A DNA stretch of 64,000 bases from PALSA-1003 sp963741315 (GTDB lineage Bacteria > Pseudomonadota > Gammaproteobacteria > Burkholderiales > Casimicrobiaceae), in contig CAVUHK010000004.1 in assembly GCA_963741315.1 (NCBI GenBank), positions 124,001-188,000 on the forward strand. Direction: 5' to 3'. This document shows positions 36,918 to 46,810 of this stretch, piece after piece. Below the pieces are notes generated by a model. The model did no database searches. It saw only the letters and a program-made list of their open reading frames with translations, and had not been told where the DNA came from. A program made the translations under genes and the position numbers. Position 1 is the first letter of the stretch. Every line of letters begins with the position of its first letter.

Positions 36918-37979
36918 ATGCCGGAACCGAGCGCGAAGAAATTGTCGGAATTGGCGCGCCAGTTTTCGGCAGAACTGGTTGGGCCCGATGCCGTGATCCA
37001 TGGCGTGGCCACGCTGAATTCGGCGGGTGCCGGGCAGCTGACCTTGATGAACCATGTCAAGCGCATCGCCGAGCTGAAAGCCAGTGCGGCGACCGCGGCC
37101 GTCGTTCGCCAGACGGCGGGGTTGCCCGAGCACATCTCGTACCTGATCGCCGACGATCCCGGCCTGCTGTTCGCCCGCATTGCCCAGTCCTTCAATCCAC
37201 TGCCCGCGACCAAGGCTGCGATCCACCCCACGGCAGTGATCGCCGCCTCGGCGGTGCTGGCGCCTGACGTGGAGATCGGCGCGCATGTGGTGATCGAGGA
37301 CGGTGTGACGATCGGATCGCAAGCGCAGCTCAAGGCCGGAGTCTTCGTCGGCAGGAATACGACCATCGGCGCGGGCACCGTGCTCATGCCGCGGGTCGTG
37401 ATATACGGCAATTGCATCGTGGGCGATCACTGCCGAATCCACTCGGGCGCGATCGTCGGTGCCGACGGCTTCGGCAATGCGTGGGCAGGCGATCATTGGG
37501 AACGCATACCGCAGATCGGACGCGTCATCATCGGCAACGACGTTGAAATCGGCGCCAACACGACCATCGACCGCGGCTCGATGGACGACACGGTCATCGA
37601 GTCCGGCGTGCGCCTCGACAACCTCATCCAGATCGCACACGGCGTCAAGGTGGGACGCAACACCGCGATCGCTGCGTGCACCGGCATCGCGGGGTCAGCC
37701 ACCATCGGCGCGCACTGCCTCATCGGCGGTGGCGTGTTGATCGCGGGACATACCACCATGGCGGACCGCGTGAGCATTCTTGCGGGGAGCGGTGTGCCGT
37801 TCGACATTCACGAGAGCGGTGTCTATGCCTCCGGCGTACCGGTGGTTCCGCAGCACATCTGGTTGCGCAACGTGGTCCAGTTCAAGAGGTTGAATGAGCT
37901 GGCCACCCGGGTCAAAAGTCTCGAAAAGGCCGAAGCGCGTCGTGCGCCGGAGCCACCCAGGCCGGATGACGCTGGCTGA
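36918..37979 (+). CDS. lpxD: UDP-3-O-acyl-glucosamine N-acyltransferase
   Basis: A 353-residue lipid A biosynthesis enzyme that adds the N-linked 3-hydroxyacyl chain from acyl-ACP. The N-terminal uridine-binding domain (about 1-100) is followed by hexapeptide repeats forming a left-handed beta helix, such as IGAHVVIEDGVTIG, VFVGRNTTIGAGT and VIIGNDVEIGANT. The catalytic His241 is in IQIAHGVKVG. The C terminus ends in a helical tail. The ATG at 36918 matches the family start. It stands apart from the usual bamA-skp-lpxD-fabZ-lpxA-lpxB cluster and its last 14 bases overlap the Bug gene, so it may be a second copy. Confidence 0.93.
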   Translation: MPEPSAKKLSELARQFSAELVGPDAVIHGVATLNSAGAGQLTLMNHVKRIAELKASAATAAVVRQTAGLPEHISYLIADDPGLLFARIAQSFNPLPATKAAIHPTAVIAASAVLAPDVEIGAHVVIEDGVTIGSQAQLKAGVFVGRNTTIGAGTVLMPRVVIYGNCIVGDHCRIHSGAIVGADGFGNAWAGDHWERIPQIGRVIIGNDVEIGANTTIDRGSMDDTVIESGVRLDNLIQIAHGVKVGRNTAIAACTGIAGSATIGAHCLIGGGVLIAGHTTMADRVSILAGSGVPFDIHESGVYASGVPVVPQHIWLRNVVQFKRLNELATRVKSLEKAEARRAPEPPRPDDAG

Positions 37980-38961
37980 GACGTCGGCGACGCGGCGTCG
38001 CCTTCTGATGTCGGCGGCCGCGGTGCTGACCGGCGCCGGCGGATGGGCACACGGGCAGCCCGCCTGGCCGGTGCGTGCAGTGCATCTCGTTGTTCCGTTC
38101 ACGCCCGGCGGGTCGACCGACATCCTGGCACGCGCCATTGCGCAGAAATTGCAGGAAGCGCTCGGCCAGCCCTTCGTCGTCGACAACAAGGCCGGTGCCG
38201 GCGGTTCCATCGGGGCAACCGAAGTCGCTCGCGCGACGCCCGATGGCTACACGCTGCTGATGGGCCATATCGGCACGCTCGCCGTCAACCCGTCGATTTA
38301 CCCGAACCTTCGTTACGATCCGGTCACCAGCTTCGCCCCGGTGGCGATGATCGCCATTGTTCCGAACGTACTGGTCGTCCATCCATCGGTGCCGGCGAAG
38401 AACGTGCAGGAACTCGTCGCGCTGGCCAAGTCGAAGCCTGGCGCGCTGCGCTACGCATCCGGTGGCAATGGCAGCGCGGCACACATCGCGATGGAGTACT
38501 TCAAGCTGCGCACGGGGATCGATGTCGAGCACATCCCGTACCGCGGTACCGCGCCCGCCGTCGCCGACGTCATGGGCGGGCAAGTCGAAATGATCATGAC
38601 CGGCGTGCCCGCGGTCCAGCAGCAGATCAAGGCGGGTCGCGTACGCGGCCTTGCGGTGTCGGGTCTGCAAACGGTGCCGAGTCTGCCCGATCTGCCGACC
38701 ATCGCGGCCAGCGGAGTGGCTGGCTTCGAGGCGGTGCAGTGGTACGGCATCGTCGCGCCCGCACGAACTCCACCTGCCGTGGTCGCGTTGCTCAACGCCG
38801 AGATCAATCGCGCATTGCAGTCGCCGACACTCAAGGCGTGGATGGATGGCGAAGGCGCGCAGGCCGCGCCAGGCACCCCCGACGCCTTCGGTACACATAT
38901 CGCCAGGGAAATCGAGCGCTGGAAACCTGTCGTCGTTCAGGCGGGCATCAAGCCCGAGTGA
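37966..38961 (+). CDS. Bug/TctC-family solute receptor
   Basis: A 331-residue periplasmic receptor. The N terminus SATRRRLLMSAAAVLTGAGG resembles a twin-arginine signal. The family motif WPVRAVHLVVPFTPGGSTD and NKAGAGGSIGATEVARATP are present, then IPYRGTAPAVADVMGG. The ATG at 37966 overlaps the end of lpxD by 14 bases; an in-frame ATG at 37894 lies well inside lpxD. No transporter membrane gene is close. Ligand unknown. Confidence 0.88.
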   Translation: MTLAETSATRRRLLMSAAAVLTGAGGWAHGQPAWPVRAVHLVVPFTPGGSTDILARAIAQKLQEALGQPFVVDNKAGAGGSIGATEVARATPDGYTLLMGHIGTLAVNPSIYPNLRYDPVTSFAPVAMIAIVPNVLVVHPSVPAKNVQELVALAKSKPGALRYASGGNGSAAHIAMEYFKLRTGIDVEHIPYRGTAPAVADVMGGQVEMIMTGVPAVQQQIKAGRVRGLAVSGLQTVPSLPDLPTIAASGVAGFEAVQWYGIVAPARTPPAVVALLNAEINRALQSPTLKAWMDGEGAQAAPGTPDAFGTHIAREIERWKPVVVQAGIKPE

Positions 38962-39001
38962 CGTACAGCGTTCGCGGCCATCGCGCGATACGCAGCGCAC
39001 G

Positions 39002-39029
39002 CGACGCCTGCCCGGCCGGTCAGGCGTCG
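39002..39029. terminator. Inverted repeat between convergent genes
   Basis: CGACGCCTG and CAGGCGTCG form a perfect nine-pair stem around a ten-base GC-rich centre. It covers the stop of the amidohydrolase gene and follows the Bug gene by 41 bases. There is no T run, so it may block readthrough only weakly. Confidence 0.4.
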
Positions 39030-39850
39030 AATCCGAACAACGCGCGTGGCGTGTCCCAGAGCAGCTTCTGCCGGCTGGCGCGATCGGGAAACAGGAGCTC
39101 TACCATCTTGAGCAGCGGCCCGTAGTCGAGGCGATCGGTCGCCTTCAGGTACGGCCAGTCCGAACCCCACGCGCAGGCATCGAGCGTGTAGGCATCGACC
39201 AGTGCGCGGATGTAGCGATGCGTATCCGCATACGGATACGGCAGCCGCGAGAATTTCGCGTAGCCGGAGAGCTTGACGCTGGCGCGCCCGCTGCGCCCGA
39301 GTTCGAGCACCGCCTGGAAGCCCGCCTGATCGATGCCGGCGTCGGGCGTGGGCCGCCCGCAATGGTCGATGACGATGCGCGCGCCGGAGCGCAGCAGCAT
39401 CGGTGTCAGCCCGACCAACTGATCGTGTTCGACCTGGACCTGAATGAACATGTCCAGTGCGGCGAGCTTGTCGAGCATGGCATCTGCATTCGCGTAGTGC
39501 CCCGCCTCGTAGTAGGTCGCATTCATGGTGACGCCCACGACGCCGCGTGCCTTGAGGCGCCGCAACTCAGCGAGTTCGATATCCTGCGGCACGACGGCGA
39601 CGCCGCGGTGCCGGCCATCGCTTTTCTCCAGCACGTCGAGCAGGCAGCGATTGTCGGTCCCGTACCCGGAGTTCGGTCCAACGATCAGAGCGTGGCGTAC
39701 GCCGTAGGCTGCGAGTACCGCGTCGAGCTGCGCGGCGGTCCCGATCTCCTGGCCGGCAGGTCGATAGACCGCGTCCGTCGCGTACGGAAACCGCTGCGGG
39801 TCCAGCACATGGTTGTGACAGTCGATCTTGGGTTCGTCGAAGATGCTCAT
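39020..39850 (-). CDS. Amidohydrolase-family (TIM-barrel) hydrolase
   Basis: A 276-residue enzyme of the amidohydrolase-2 group that includes 2-pyrone-4,6-dicarboxylate lactonase. The N-terminal metal motif is KIDCHNHV (His-x-His). Others are VVPQDIEL, VQVEHDQLVG, RIVIDHCGRPTPD with a His, and WGSDWPY with the late Asp. The ATG at 39850 gives the family's usual length; a longer frame to 39982 has no conserved residues. It would hydrolyse a lactone or amide of an aromatic breakdown product. It lies next to aroE but is not obviously part of that pathway. Confidence 0.85.
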   Translation of the reverse strand: MSIFDEPKIDCHNHVLDPQRFPYATDAVYRPAGQEIGTAAQLDAVLAAYGVRHALIVGPNSGYGTDNRCLLDVLEKSDGRHRGVAVVPQDIELAELRRLKARGVVGVTMNATYYEAGHYANADAMLDKLAALDMFIQVQVEHDQLVGLTPMLLRSGARIVIDHCGRPTPDAGIDQAGFQAVLELGRSGRASVKLSGYAKFSRLPYPYADTHRYIRALVDAYTLDACAWGSDWPYLKATDRLDYGPLLKMVELLFPDRASRQKLLWDTPRALFGFDA

Positions 39851-39918
39851 GACCGCCCTGCCGGCTTGACGCCAGGTCGCAATTGCCGTGTGTGCAACAT
39901 GGCCGCGGTCGCGGCCGC

Positions 39919-40761
39919 CTAGAACGTCGCGGCGACCGCCTGCAGCAGGCCGGGCGTGATTTCCGGAAGGACGCCGAACCACGCCTGGAACGCCGGCCGC
40001 GCCTGGTTGAGCAGCAATCCGAGGCCATTGACCGTCAGGTTGCCGCGCGCGCGCGCTGCCGCGAGCAGCGGTGTCTCGGGCGGCGTGTAGATCAGGTCGC
40101 CGACGATTGCGCCTGGCGCCAGCCGGTCGAGGCTGATTTCCAGGGCCGGCTTGCCCGCCATGCCCTGGTTGGTGCAGTTCGCCAGCAGCGCAATGTCGGC
40201 GAGGATCTCACCACGCTGATCCCACGCGTACGCGGTGACGGGCGGCCCGTATTCGCTGGCGATGGCTTGCGCACGCTCAGCGGTACGGTTGACGATCCGA
40301 ATTTCGCGCGCGCCCTGATCGGCGAGACTCGCCACCACTGCCCGCGCCGCGCCGCCGGCGCCGAGCACCACGATCGGCCCGCTGTCGGGCCGCCAGGTGG
40401 GCCTCGCGTCGCGGATGCTCTGGATGAAACCGTTGCCGTCGTTGTTGAAGCCCTTGAGCGCGCCGTCCTTGTCGACGACGATGGTGTTGACCGCTCCGAT
40501 GCGCCGCGCCAGCGGATCGACGCTCTGGATCATCGGCATCACCGCTTGCTTGTGCGGCGTGGTGACGTTGCAGCCGCGCAGGCCCAGGGCTGCGAGCCCC
40601 GGGAGCGCGATCGACAGTTTCTCCGGCGGCACCGCGAACAGGACGTAGCGTCCCGACAGCCCGTGCTCGTTGAGCCAGTAGTTGTGGATGGTCGGCGAGC
40701 GCGAGTGCGCCACTGGCCAGCCCAACAGCCCGGCGATACCGAACGGGAGGTTCTCTGCCAT
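39919..40761 (-). CDS. aroE: Shikimate dehydrogenase
   Basis: A 280-residue enzyme that reduces 3-dehydroshikimate with NADPH in the aromatic amino acid pathway. Substrate site HSRSPTIHN, catalytic Lys71 in NVTTPHK, catalytic Asp108 in NNDGNGF, and cofactor motif VLGAGGAARAVV followed by NRTAERA. The usual NTDGxG is NNDGNG here, a small deviation that could mean a quinate/shikimate-type variant. AGGATCC precedes the ATG at 40761. Confidence 0.93.
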   Translation of the reverse strand: MAENLPFGIAGLLGWPVAHSRSPTIHNYWLNEHGLSGRYVLFAVPPEKLSIALPGLAALGLRGCNVTTPHKQAVMPMIQSVDPLARRIGAVNTIVVDKDGALKGFNNDGNGFIQSIRDARPTWRPDSGPIVVLGAGGAARAVVASLADQGAREIRIVNRTAERAQAIASEYGPPVTAYAWDQRGEILADIALLANCTNQGMAGKPALEISLDRLAPGAIVGDLIYTPPETPLLAAARARGNLTVNGLGLLLNQARPAFQAWFGVLPEITPGLLQAVAATF

Positions 40762-40807
40762 GTCTGGATCCTGGTTGCGCGATGCTCGTCGAACGCCCGC
40801 TACCGGA

Positions 40808-41954
40808 CTACTTTCCTGCCGGCGGGACCAGGCCGATGACCTGCTGCTTGCCGTCGACGACCTTGGTCATGAAGCCCGCGCGGTCGAGATCGCCATTCTG
40901 GTCGAAGCTGACGTCGAGCAGCACGCCCGGGTTGTCGCTGACGCTGATCTTCGCGCCGTGCAGCGAATTCGCAAGCGCCTTCGTGTCGACCTTGCCGTTG
41001 CGCTCGGTCATCACCTTGACGATGTACATCGCGCTGTAGCCCTTCAGGCCGTTGTGATCCGACTTGTATTTGAATTCCTTCTGGAACTTTTCGTCGAAGG
41101 CCTTGATCGCCGGCTGCGGTGCGTCGGCGGTGAGGCCGACGTGCGCGATCGCGCCGTTGGCCGCGTCGCCGGCAAGTTCGATCACCTTCTGGCTGGTCAG
41201 CGTCGTCTCGCCGACGATCGGCTTGTCGTAGCCCTGCTTCTTCAACTCGCGCAGCGCCCGCGCAGACTCTTCCTCGTTGGTGTACACGAACAACGCGTCG
41301 GCGCCGGATTGCTTGGCCTTGAGCACCGCGCCGGAAAAATCGAGCTGACCCGGATCGGTGGAGATGTCGGCGACGACCTTGATGCCTCCGCGCTTCGAGC
41401 GCCTTCACCATCACGTCGCGCCCGCCCTTGCCGAAATCGTTGTTGACGTAAATGATCGCCACCGACTTCGCCTTGAGGTCGTCCTTGATGTAGCGCGCCA
41501 CCTTGGGCATGGCGGTCGACTGCGTGAACGAGGTGCGGAAGATGTACGGGTTGCCTTGTTGCGTGATCGACGCGGCTTCACCGCCAGTGAAGTTCGTGAT
41601 CTCGGCGCGACGGGTCTCGACCATGCTGACGATGATCGACCCGGAGAACACCGGGCCCATGACGACGTAGGCATTCTGGTCGATCGCCTTTTGCGCGAGT
41701 GCTTTCGCGGTCTGGGGCGCCGATTGGGTGTCCATCGACGTGTATTCGACCTTGCGGCCGAGTATCCCGCCGGACGCATTGATTTCCTTCACCGCGAGCT
41801 TGATGCCATTGTCGAAGTTGGTTCCGGAGGTCGTTCCGGTTCCTGAGAGCTCGACCAGGCCGACGATCCTGATCGGGTCCTGTTGCGCGTGCGCCGACAA
41901 GGCTGCCGCTAGAACGAGCAGCGTGCCCAGCAAGCAGCGAAGAGTCTTCAGCAT
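40808..41954 (-). CDS. Lone LivJ-type amino acid/amide receptor (one frameshift)
   Basis: A periplasmic branched-chain-amino-acid-type receptor of about 380 residues. AGGAGGCC precedes the ATG at 41954, then a signal peptide ending ALSAHAQQ. LVELSGTGTTSGTNFDNGIK, TQSAPQTAKALAQKAID, PVFSGSIIVSMVETRRAE and NNDFGKGGRDVMVKALEAR follow. One extra base near 41397 shifts the frame; removing it gives EARGIKV. The rest continues to VIGLVPPAGK. There are no partner permease or ATPase genes, so it may use the liv importer at 15.8-20.7 kb or another. Confidence 0.85.
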
Positions 41955-42299
41955 TGTGGCCTCCTGTATGGTGATTGCAGTCATGGCATTTGGGCTCGCC
42001 GCGATGCATGACGCGCACTGCGCGCCAGCCAGTCGACGACGGGGGCGGCGTGTGCTCGCGCAGCGGTCGAGCGATGCCGCACGTTGCCTCGGCAATCTCG
42101 CGGCAATGTACCACGAAGCCCCTGCCACGGCAGCCGCACCCTGCCCTGGCCGCCGCGCCGACGCCTGCGGCTTCCGGTAACGGTCAGATGCCGCCTGCCA
42201 TTGCATTATTGCCTGCGTCCCGCTATCGTGTGGCGCGAGTTCCGCCCCACGACAGGACACGCAGATCCGGGGCAAATACATCCTAGGAGGAGAAGCAAA
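41955..42299. other. Divergent gap, mostly unassigned
   Basis: 345 bases between a minus-strand receptor gene and a plus-strand TRAP operon. The only clear signal is the strong ribosome site GGAGGAG near 42287 for dctP. Promoters are expected on both strands, but none is convincing. Confidence 0.5.
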
Positions 42300-43317
42300 A
42301 TGGCTATTTGCAAACATCGCCGCACGGCGATGCTCGGCGCGTTGGCATTGGTATTGTCTGCTGGCTGGACTCCCGGCGTATTGGGGCAGAACCGCACCTT
42401 CAGCTTCGCGTACGACCAACCCAATACGACTGCCTACGGCATTGCCGCGAACATTTTCGACGCCAAGCTCAAGGAACTGAGCAAGGGCACGATGAGCATC
42501 AACCAGTTCCCGGCGCACAACTCGGCCAGGAGCCGCAGATGCTGCAGAAGATGCGCGCGGGCGACATCGACTTCGTGAATCACGTCGACCGCGAACGCGT
42601 CGACGCTTGCGCCGCAGGCCGGCGTGCTGTCGCTGCACTTCATGTTCCGCGACCAGGCGCATCTGACGAAGGCGCTGGCCGACCCGCGATCGACGCAGGC
42701 AGTTACGCGACATGGTCAAGGACGACGGTGCAGGGCGCCATGTGCTCGGCCTGCTCACGCATGGGCATGCGCAACATGTACAGCAAGAAGGAAGTGAAAT
42801 CGGTCGAGGACATCAAGGGACTCAGAAGGTCCGCGTGCAGGCGACCAAGACCGAGGACACACTGTTCCCGGCGTATGGCGCGCAGACGGTGCACATGCCG
42901 TTCGGCGAACGTCTACACGTCGCTGCAGACCGGCGTGGTGAACGTGGCCGAAAATGGCGTGAACGTCTACCTCGCCAACAAGCACTACGAAGTAGCCCCG
43001 GTCCTGTCGATGACCGAGCACGAGGCCAACAACAACTGCATCTGGGTCAGCGACAAGACCTGGAACAGCCTGACGCCGGAGCAGCAGGGATGGGTGCAGC
43101 CGCGGCAGCCAGAGGTGGGACACACGCGAGCCGGCGCTCGCGCTGAAGCTGGAAAAGGACTCCGCCGACAAGCTCAAGACCATGGGCGTGAAGGTCGTCG
43201 ACGACGTCGACAAGTCGGGCTTCATCAAGGCCGCCGCGCCGATACAGGACCAGCTGCGCCGAGGAACTCGGCCCGCACGCGGTCAAGATCCTCAAGCTCG
43301 TCCGCGAAGTCAAGTAA
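42300..43317 (+). CDS. dctP: TRAP transporter substrate-binding protein DctP (frameshifted)
   Basis: A periplasmic receptor for a sodium-driven TRAP importer. The ATG at 42300 begins MAICKHRRTAMLGALAL and a signal peptide ending GVLGQ. SFAYDQPNTTAYGIAANIFD is the family start; MRNMYSKKEVKSVEDIKGL, LQTGVVNVAENGVNVYLANK and EHEANNNCIWVSDKTWNSL follow in different frames, ending AVKILKLVREVK. Indels lie near 42528, 42590, 42690, 42760, 42830, 42910 and 43250. About 340 residues when corrected. The ligand is probably a carboxylate. dctQ and dctM follow. Confidence 0.82.
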
Positions 43318-43397
43318 CCCGCGCCGCACAATCGAAGGGTGGCGCGACGCGACCCTTCGCCGCGTGCGCCTGCCCTTGTCCGACTCGAGGCTAGCCG

Positions 43398-43961
43398 ATG
43401 GCGATTTCCGCACACTGGTACTGCAGCGTCACCGCCATCTGAAATGGAAGGCGTTCGATCTCGCTCGAAGCGGTGCTGATGATGCTCTGCGGCGTGTGCA
43501 TCTTCATGTTCACGCTCACCGTGTGTTCGACGTCGTCACCCGGACGATCGGCGCGCCCGTGGCTGTGGCTGCAGCAGGTCACGACGGCATTCTTCGCGTG
43601 GGGAGTGTTCGTCGGCATGGCGGCCGCGACCCGGCGCAACGATCACTTCTACCTGACTGAAATCACCAAGCGCATGACCGGCGCGCCGCGCAGCTTCATC
43701 GAGATCGCCAATCGTGTGGTCGTGCTGGTCGTGGCGGGGCTCCTCATCTGGTTCGGGTGGACAGAACGCGATCCTCGACCTCGGCAGCTTCCGGATGCCG
43801 TCGCTGCTCCCCTTGACCGTCTACACGGCGATCGTCCCGTCGGCCGGCGTGCTGATCGCGCTGTTTACAATTGAGCAGCTGGTCAACGGCTGGAAACAAC
43901 GGATTCGAAGGCCCCGAAGACTCGCGATGACGCTGCACCGTGGGACTCGTCGAATGAGTGA
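43398..43961 (+). CDS. dctQ: TRAP transporter small membrane subunit DctQ (frameshifted)
   Basis: The four-helix small subunit of about 185 residues that links DctP to DctM. The ATG at 43398 is followed after indels by EAVLMMLCGVCIFMFTLTV, VTTAFFAWGVFVGMAAATRR, NDHFYLTEITKRMTG, NRVVVLVVAGLLIWFG and TVYTAIVPSAGVLIALF, ending near 43961. WGVFVGMAAATRRNDHF corresponds to the family's conserved loop with Arg and His. Indel positions are near 43440, 43530, 43765 and 43935. Confidence 0.75.
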
Positions 43962-43979
43962 TCGACGGGCTGCGCATTC

Positions 43980-45341
43980 ATGAGCCACAGCGCGATCCTC
44001 GTCCTGATGACGTTGCTGTTCCTCGGGCTTCGGCTATCATGGGCGTGCCCGTGTCGCTTCGCGCTGATGGCCGGCGTGTTCGTCGCGACGGCGTTCACCG
44101 CCGATCAGCCTGCAGTCGATGGTCGGCCAGTTCTTCCACGGCATCGATTCGGAGACGCTGCTCGCGGTGCCGTTCTTCCTGCTGGTCGGCGAGCTGATGG
44201 CGTCTTCCGACGTCGTGCACCGCATGATCCGGTCTGTCGCAGACGCTGGTCGGGCACCTGCGCGGCGGGCTTGCGCAGGTCGTGACGCTGTTCAGCATGT
44301 TCTTCGCCGGCATCTCGGGCTCGTCGACGGCCGACGTCGCCGTCCTGAGCCGCACCGTCGCGCCGCAGATGGACAAGGAGGGCTACGACCGCGCCTTCAC
44401 CGCCGCGCTGATCGCCGTCGGCGTCGACGATGGCCAACCTGATTCCACCCAGCATCATGGCTGTCGTCTATGGCGCAACCGGCAACGTGTCGATCGGCGG
44501 TCTGTTCCTCGCCGGCGTCGTTCCCGGGGTGCTGATCGGCATCGGCCTCATGATCTACAGCTACTTCTGGGGCCCGATCGGCGTGATGAAGAAAGCGCGC
44601 GCCGTTGACGCGAAGTCGTGCGTGGCCGCTCGCGGCGCCGCGCTGCCGCTGATCATTCCGGTCATCATCATGGGCGGCATTCTGAGCGGCTGGTTCACGC
44701 CGACCGAAGCGGGATGATCGCCGCGTCTACATCCTCATCGTGCTGATCCCGGTGCTCAATCCGACGCACATCCGCGAGCTGCCGCGCGACTTCATGTATC
44801 GCCGGCCTGCTCTATTCGCTGCCGCTGGCGGCGGTCGCGCGGCGCCTCGGCCTTCGGCTGGATGGTCGCGTACCTGCCGGGCCGCGACATCGTCGCCGAG
44901 CTACATTACCGGCATCGCCGGCAACCGACCCGCGCGATGATCATGTTCCTGCTGGTCGCTGCTGTTCGTCATCGTCGGCGACTTCATCGACGCCGTCCCG
45001 GCCATCATCATCTTCATGCCGCATGATCAACAAACTCACGCAGGTCGGTCAGCATCAATCCCGCTGCACATGGGCGTGGTGGTCATCACGACGCTCGTGT
45101 TCGGACTGATCACGCCGCCGTACGGACTGTCGCTGCTGGTGGCATCGAAATACGTCGGCGTCGGTTTCGGTCCAAGGCGGTTGTGCGCGTCGCTGCCGCT
45201 TTATGTGGTGTTCTTCCTGACCATCGCCTTCGCGGTCTATGTTTCCGAAGGTCGTGCTGTGGCTGCCGAAGCAGGCTCTTCCCCGAATCGGTGGGATGCT
45301 TCAAGAGTCCGACCGGTGCCGGATACATCTGTCCACCCTGA
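43980..45341 (+). CDS. dctM: TRAP transporter large membrane subunit DctM (frameshifted)
   Basis: The transport subunit, about 450 residues when corrected, with about 12 membrane segments. MSHSAILVLMTLLFLG opens it; the family landmarks MFFAGISGSSTADVAVL, LIPPSIMAVVYGATGNVSI, LPLIIPVIIMGGILSGWFTP and HMGVVVITTLVFGLITPPYG come in different frames. The end GAGYICP at 45341 is in a third frame. At least eight indels, including likely deletions near 44718 and 44728. It ends 24 bases before the TauD/TfdA gene, so a shared transcript is likely. Confidence 0.82.
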
Positions 45342-45365
45342 ACACGTCCGCAAGGAGTCGAATCG

Positions 45366-46235
45366 ATGAACTCGACCGCCGATCTGCGCTGGCCATTTGC
45401 GGTACGCCCGCTCACTCCGAAGCTCGGCGCCGAAATCTCGGGCGTGAGTCTCGCCGGCGACGTGCCCGACGAAGTCTTTCGCGCGATCTACCAGGCGTTC
45501 CTGCGCTACCAGGTGCTGCTCTTTCCATCGCAGGACGTTCCTCCCGGGCGCCAGGTCGCGCTGGCGCGTCACTTCGGCGAAGTCCAGATTCACGTGATGA
45601 ACCAGTACCACGCCGACGGCTATCCGGAACTCTACCGGCTGTCCAACCTCGACGAGAACGGCAAGCCGAACGGCAAGCATCCCGACAAGGGCACGCTGGC
45701 CTGGCATACCGATGGTTCGTGGCAGCGCGTCACCGGTCACGCGACGATCATCTACGGAGAAGTGATGCCGGAGACCGGTGGTGAGACGCACTTCTGCGAC
45801 ATGTACGGCGCCTACGAGCGCCTCAGCGATGCCTGGAAGACGCGCATTGCCGGGCTGCGCGCGGTTCACAACCTGGACTTCTCGCGCACCCGCCGCCATG
45901 GCGAGGACCTGATGACCGAGGAGCAGAAGCGCGCCAAGCCGCCGGTCGACCAGCCCATCGTGCGTACCCATCCCGAGACGGGCCGCAAGTGCCTCTACCT
46001 GGGCGATCACGCCGAGTACATCGTGGGCATGCCGTACGACGAAGGTCGCGCCATGATCGAGGAATTGAACGCCATGGCGCCGCATCCCGACCTGACCTAC
46101 GAGCATCGCTGGAAGACCGGCGAACTCATCGTCTGGGACAACCGTTGCCTGCTGCACCGTGCGACCGCCTACGACCCGGCGACGCAGGGCCGCGTGATCC
46201 GCCGCTGTACGGTGCTGGGCGAGGTTCCCCACTAG
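45366..46235 (+). CDS. TauD/TfdA-family 2-oxoglutarate-dependent dioxygenase
   Basis: A 289-residue Fe(II)/2-oxoglutarate dioxygenase, intact. Iron ligands are His114 and Asp116 in WHTDGSW and His264 in CLLHRA; the 2-oxoglutarate Arg is in RVIRRC (about residues 276-280). The family cleaves C-heteroatom bonds, as with taurine, phenoxyacetates or alkyl sulfates, by hydroxylating the neighbouring carbon. AAGGAG precedes the ATG. It follows the TRAP genes by 24 bases, so it probably acts on the imported compound. The specific substrate cannot be told. Confidence 0.88.
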   Translation: MNSTADLRWPFAVRPLTPKLGAEISGVSLAGDVPDEVFRAIYQAFLRYQVLLFPSQDVPPGRQVALARHFGEVQIHVMNQYHADGYPELYRLSNLDENGKPNGKHPDKGTLAWHTDGSWQRVTGHATIIYGEVMPETGGETHFCDMYGAYERLSDAWKTRIAGLRAVHNLDFSRTRRHGEDLMTEEQKRAKPPVDQPIVRTHPETGRKCLYLGDHAEYIVGMPYDEGRAMIEELNAMAPHPDLTYEHRWKTGELIVWDNRCLLHRATAYDPATQGRVIRRCTVLGEVPH

Positions 46236-46295
46236 CGGCCGCTCGCTGTCCGCGCGATCGGAGTACCGAACGCGAAGCCTTGCCCGGTTGCACGC

Positions 46296-46796
46296 ATGCA
46301 CCTGCCCACCCTCAGCCTTCGCGCCAACGCGCTGCTCTACATCGTCAAGCTGCTCACCGGATCGATCATTGTCTGGTTCGGCTTGCGCGCCGTGGGGATC
46401 GCCGAGCCCTACTGGGCGATGATCTCGCTCATCGTCGTCACCGAGCCCGACGTCACGCTGGCCAAGACCAATTTCCGTGCGCGCGTGATCAACACGCTCA
46501 ATGGAGCGATCGTTGCCTGCGTGGCGCTGCTGATCTTCGGGGCCAGTTTCCTGGCGATGCTGGTCGCGATCACGGTCTCGGTGCTGATCGCGATGTCGCT
46601 GCAGAACTACCCGGCGAACTGGCGACTCGCTCCGAACACCTCGGTGGTTCTGCTGGCCGCCGCCCTCAACGGCTCGGGCCTGCCCGAGGAATTTCGCCTG
46701 GCGATGTACAGGGTCGGAGAGGTCATGACCGGCAGCACCGTCGCGCTGCTGCAATCACTTGCCTACGGCTACGTGCTGCGCAAGTGGAACGCCTGA
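46296..46796 (+). CDS. Small FUSC-like membrane protein
   Basis: A 166-residue integral membrane protein with about four hydrophobic segments (LLYIVKLLTGSIIVWFGL, YWAMISLIVVTEPDVTLA, IVACVALLIFGASFLAMLVA, and one at the C terminus). The YWAMISLIVVTEPDVTLAK segment resembles the FUSC/aromatic-acid exporter-type motif, but only the membrane half is present. It may export aromatic acids or be structural. It lies 60 bases after the dioxygenase gene and is convergent with gpmA. Confidence 0.7.
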   Translation: MHLPTLSLRANALLYIVKLLTGSIIVWFGLRAVGIAEPYWAMISLIVVTEPDVTLAKTNFRARVINTLNGAIVACVALLIFGASFLAMLVAITVSVLIAMSLQNYPANWRLAPNTSVVLLAAALNGSGLPEEFRLAMYRVGEVMTGSTVALLQSLAYGYVLRKWNA

Positions 46797-46810
46797 AGCG
46801 TTAGCCGCCT

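Noticed and set aside
16430..45300. Programmed frameshifting as an explanation for the broken genes
   Set aside because: The shifts occur at unrelated sequences without slippery heptamers, in many unrelated families, and several times per gene.
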